Shown here piece after piece: positions 62,193 through 64,000 of a DNA stretch of 64,000 bases (positions within the stretch are counted from its first letter, which is position 1; each line of letters starts with the position of its first letter). The notes below the pieces were generated by a model. The model did not search any database, had not been told where the DNA came from, and saw only the letters and a list, made by a program, of their open reading frames with translations. The position numbers and the translations under genes are program-made. This DNA comes from JANMCE01 sp031410595 (GTDB lineage: Bacteria > Actinomycetota > Acidimicrobiia > Acidimicrobiales > Ilumatobacteraceae). The DNA is taken from positions 58,890 to 122,889 of the forward strand of contig JANNZM010000072.1 in NCBI GenBank assembly GCA_031410595.1, in the 5' to 3' direction.

Positions 62193-62630
62193 TTGGTGCG
62201 CCACGTGTCGGTGCCGAATCGGGTCGCGGTGATTGGTGCCGGAGCGTCGTCGGTCGTGCAATCTCCCTTTCCGCGTGGCTGCAGCAGCGGCAAAGTATCG
62301 TTGGGGTTCGGTGAGAGCGACGCCATCCTCGATGACATCAATCGGCAGGGCTACGTCCGCCGGGCACCGCGTACGATCACATCGACCGCCCGACTCATCG
62401 ACGAACTTGCCGCCGTTCGAGCACGCGGCTACGCAGAATCGGTCGAAGAGACATGGCCCAACATGGCATCAGTGGCCGTACCGATCCTCAACAGCACAGG
62501 CCATGCCACCGCCGCAATCTCCATAGCCGGGTCACTCGAACGCTTCAACGACCAAGCACGCACACGCGCCGCGCGCCTCGCAATGAAGGCAAGCCGCCAG
62601 CTCTCAGCCGATTTGCGTGGCCGCTTGTAG
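62193..62630 (+). pseudogene. IclR-type regulator fragment (effector domain only)
   Basis: About 130 residues match the IclR C-terminal ligand-binding domain: SSGKVSLGFGESDAIL, PRTITSTARLIDELAAVRARGYA, ESVEETWPNMASVAVPIL and ISIAGSLERFNDQART. The winged-helix DNA-binding part that should precede it is missing: upstream the frame has an in-frame TGA at 62184, and the only start is a TTG. It could not bind DNA as it stands, so a truncated pseudogene is likely. It lies 56 bases from the SDR gene, and IclR/SDR pairs are usual in catabolic clusters. Confidence 0.7.
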
Positions 62631-62686
62631 CCAAGCCCGAAACTGGGTGCAGCCGCTGACGTGTTGTCCGGCGAGCCCACGACTCG

Positions 62687-63430
62687 CTACCAGCCGCCGT
62701 CGCAATGAATGTCTTGACCGGTGATCAGGTCTGCGTGCGGTGATGAAAGGAAGAGCACGAGGTTGGCAACGTCGGTTGGTTGGATCCGCCGTTTGAGGCA
62801 CTGACGATCAAGAACCCACCGGTCATATTCGTCCCGCTTGTCGCCGAAATGCCGCCATTCGGCCTCAGAAACGATCGCACCCGGATTCACACCGTTGACG
62901 TTGATGCCATGGTGGCCAAGTTCGCGTGCCAGTCCCTTCACGAGCCCGTACATGGCCCCCTTCGACGCGATATAAGGCACGAACCCGTCCCAATGCCCGG
63001 TCAGCGTTAAAGAAGTAAGGCAGATGATCTTGCCTGCCTTTCGGGCCTTCATATGTGCACTGAAAGCCCTCGACAGAACGAATGCTGCAGAAGAGTTAAT
63101 GCGAATCTCCTGCTCGTAGTTCTCGATGGAAAACTCCTCATGCGGCTTGTTGGTCACAAACGCCGCGTTATTCACAAGGATGTCAATACCATCGAGCCGA
63201 TCGGCCAGCGCAAGCGCTACGGCCTCGGTCGCTACGAGATCGTTCAAGTCGCAACCAACAAAGGTGACGCCGGGCGCGATGTCATCCAGCGATTGCTGCG
63301 GGTCTGTGGCATCTGGACGGTCCCATGCAAAGACCGTCGCACCTTCACCAGCGAACTGTCTCACAAGCGCCTGGCCCAACGTCCCGAGCGCCCCCGTGAC
63401 GACCACTTTTTTGTTCGTGAACGATGCCAC
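62687..63430 (-). CDS. SDR family oxidoreductase
   Basis: 247 residues, intact. NAD(P)-binding VTGALGTLGQALVRQ, NNAAFVTNKPH, the Ser in LTSLTLTGHWDG, YIASKGAMYGLVKGLARE (Tyr/Lys), and the INVNGVNPGAIV turn are all present; the end ITGQDIHCDGGW is typical of classical SDRs. Substrate unknown; a sugar or hydroxyacid dehydrogenase is plausible. It is the only intact gene in this part of the window. Confidence 0.85.
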   Translation of the reverse strand: MASFTNKKVVVTGALGTLGQALVRQFAGEGATVFAWDRPDATDPQQSLDDIAPGVTFVGCDLNDLVATEAVALALADRLDGIDILVNNAAFVTNKPHEEFSIENYEQEIRINSSAAFVLSRAFSAHMKARKAGKIICLTSLTLTGHWDGFVPYIASKGAMYGLVKGLARELGHHGINVNGVNPGAIVSEAEWRHFGDKRDEYDRWVLDRQCLKRRIQPTDVANLVLFLSSPHADLITGQDIHCDGGW

Positions 63431-63525
63431 TGAAGTGTCCCAACCCTTCCGGTCATGTGAACGTACCGATCATCTTACGGTGGCTGGCGTGTCGGGCCTA
63501 TCACATCGGACACGGGAGAGATTCG

Positions 63526-63819
63526 ATGTCTCGCCTGTCTCGAATCGACGACTTGAACGCCGCCAACGCACGTCCGCCCATGCGGCGCTACGGCCTGGCG
63601 CTCTTCTGGCGTGACCTTCGAGCTTCCAGCCGCCACTGGTGATGGAACGAGCGAGAGCCGCAGGCCACCATCGACGTCCAACTGCTACGGCCCCTCGACA
63701 ATGGGGAGCGCACTGCTGTTCACGATGCAGCGGACCGTTACGGCCGACACCTGAAGCGGGCTCTGACCGATGTCTTGATCGGTCGGTCAGAGCCTGCCAG
63801 TTGGCGAACCGGATGGCTG
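63526..63819 (+). pseudogene. Unrecognised reading frame with an in-frame stop
   Basis: An ATG at 63526 has GGGAG upstream and begins MSRLSRIDDLNAANARPPMR. The frame stops at TGA (63640-63642), just after SSRHW, but stays open afterwards in the same frame (NEREPQATIDVQLL, GERTAVHDAADRYGRHLK). Base use is coding-like on both sides. No family is recognised. It may be a gene broken by a nonsense mutation, or chance. The region 63431-63525 holds nothing else. Confidence 0.3.
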
Positions 63820-64000
63820 CTAGATGGTTGGGTCGCGTCGCCCGGCGAGGTATCGGACGCCGTTCGGGCCGACGTGTTCGTGGTGCATACAGCCGGCGGC
63901 CATAGTGAAAATGTCACCTGCCTCGTAGGTGGTTGGGACAGTGCCCACGGTCAGAGTGATCTGGCCGTCGGTCACCAACGCTCGTACATCCCACGAGTGG
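63820..64000 (-). CDS. Cupin-domain protein, C-terminal part (start outside window)
   Basis: The minus strand is open from the right edge to a stop at 63820-63822. It reads HSWDVRALVTDGQITLTVG, then YEAGDIFTMAAGCMHHEHVG and RYLAGRRDPTI. The GDIF-AAG-xHxEH arrangement (PG.x5HxH-like second motif with MHHEHVG) is the second cupin motif of a small beta-barrel protein. Cupins of this size bind a metal and a small ligand. The 5' end, including the first motif, lies beyond the window. Only about 60 residues are seen. Confidence 0.65.
   Translation of the reverse strand, partial: HSWDVRALVTDGQITLTVGTVPTTYEAGDIFTMAAGCMHHEHVGPNGVRYLAGRRDPTI

Overview
The window is a high-GC bacterial chromosome segment with very dense coding. 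The best fit is an actinobacterium of the class Acidimicrobiia or a close relative. That placement is an inference from gene order and protein style: an alanine/arginine-rich coding bias, Rho with an Asn/Gly/Arg-rich insert, a DivIVA-domain protein, an Rv1867-like thiolase, and secreted proteins ending in copies of an Acidimicrobiia-type repeat. There are no rRNAs, CRISPR arrays or complete insertion sequences. One tRNA, tRNA-Arg(CCG), is present.

The minus strand, read from 60 kb down to 9 kb, follows the classical actinobacterial backbone lysA/argS - hom - thrC - rho - rpmE - prfA - prmC - rpiB - wecA - atp operon. Blocks of other genes interrupt it. Between argS and hom sit an ABC exporter, a GNAT acetyltransferase and a GT4 glycosyltransferase. 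Between thrC and rho sits a PGRP-type amidase. Between rpmE and prfA sit a GT26 (TagA/WecG) glycosyltransferase, a lipoprotein binding protein and a conserved unknown. Between prmC and rpiB sit an S9 peptidase, a thiolase-like protein and a DivIVA-domain protein. Between wecA and atp sit an exopolysaccharide block (Wzx, GT2, Wzy, Wzz), a secreted PQQ-type sugar dehydrogenase, and a plus-strand operon of a 1529-residue Ig-like repeat protein, MoxR, DUF58 and a transglutaminase-like protein. thrB and tsaC/sua5, often part of this backbone, are not in the window.

The ATP synthase operon is complete: AtpZ-like, AtpI, a, c, two b-type subunits, delta, alpha, gamma, beta and a short epsilon. Many neighbouring genes overlap by a 4-base GTGA or ATGA, which fixes several start codons and suggests translational coupling. 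Two enzyme-like proteins have lost catalytic residues: the TgpA-like transglutaminase (Cys to Arg, His to Ile) and the ATPase half of the Wzz protein (no P-loop Lys). The thiolase-like protein also lacks the usual Cys.

The left 9 kb holds housekeeping and accessory genes: part of an MFS transporter, a hydrolase, a J-domain protein, a decayed arylamine N-acetyltransferase, a methyltransferase, an S9 peptidase, GlpX, an SDR and an EamA transporter. The right 4 kb, beyond tRNA-Arg, is different. It is gene-poor and carries broken genes (a frameshifted TRIC/UPF0126 channel, an IclR fragment, an unknown reading frame with a nonsense codon), an intact SDR and the end of a cupin gene. It looks like a decaying accessory region. 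The most interesting loci are the Ig-repeat/MoxR/DUF58/pseudo-transglutaminase operon, the wecA-coupled sugar dehydrogenase with C-terminal repeats, and an unexplained multi-stem inverted repeat at 49737-49817.
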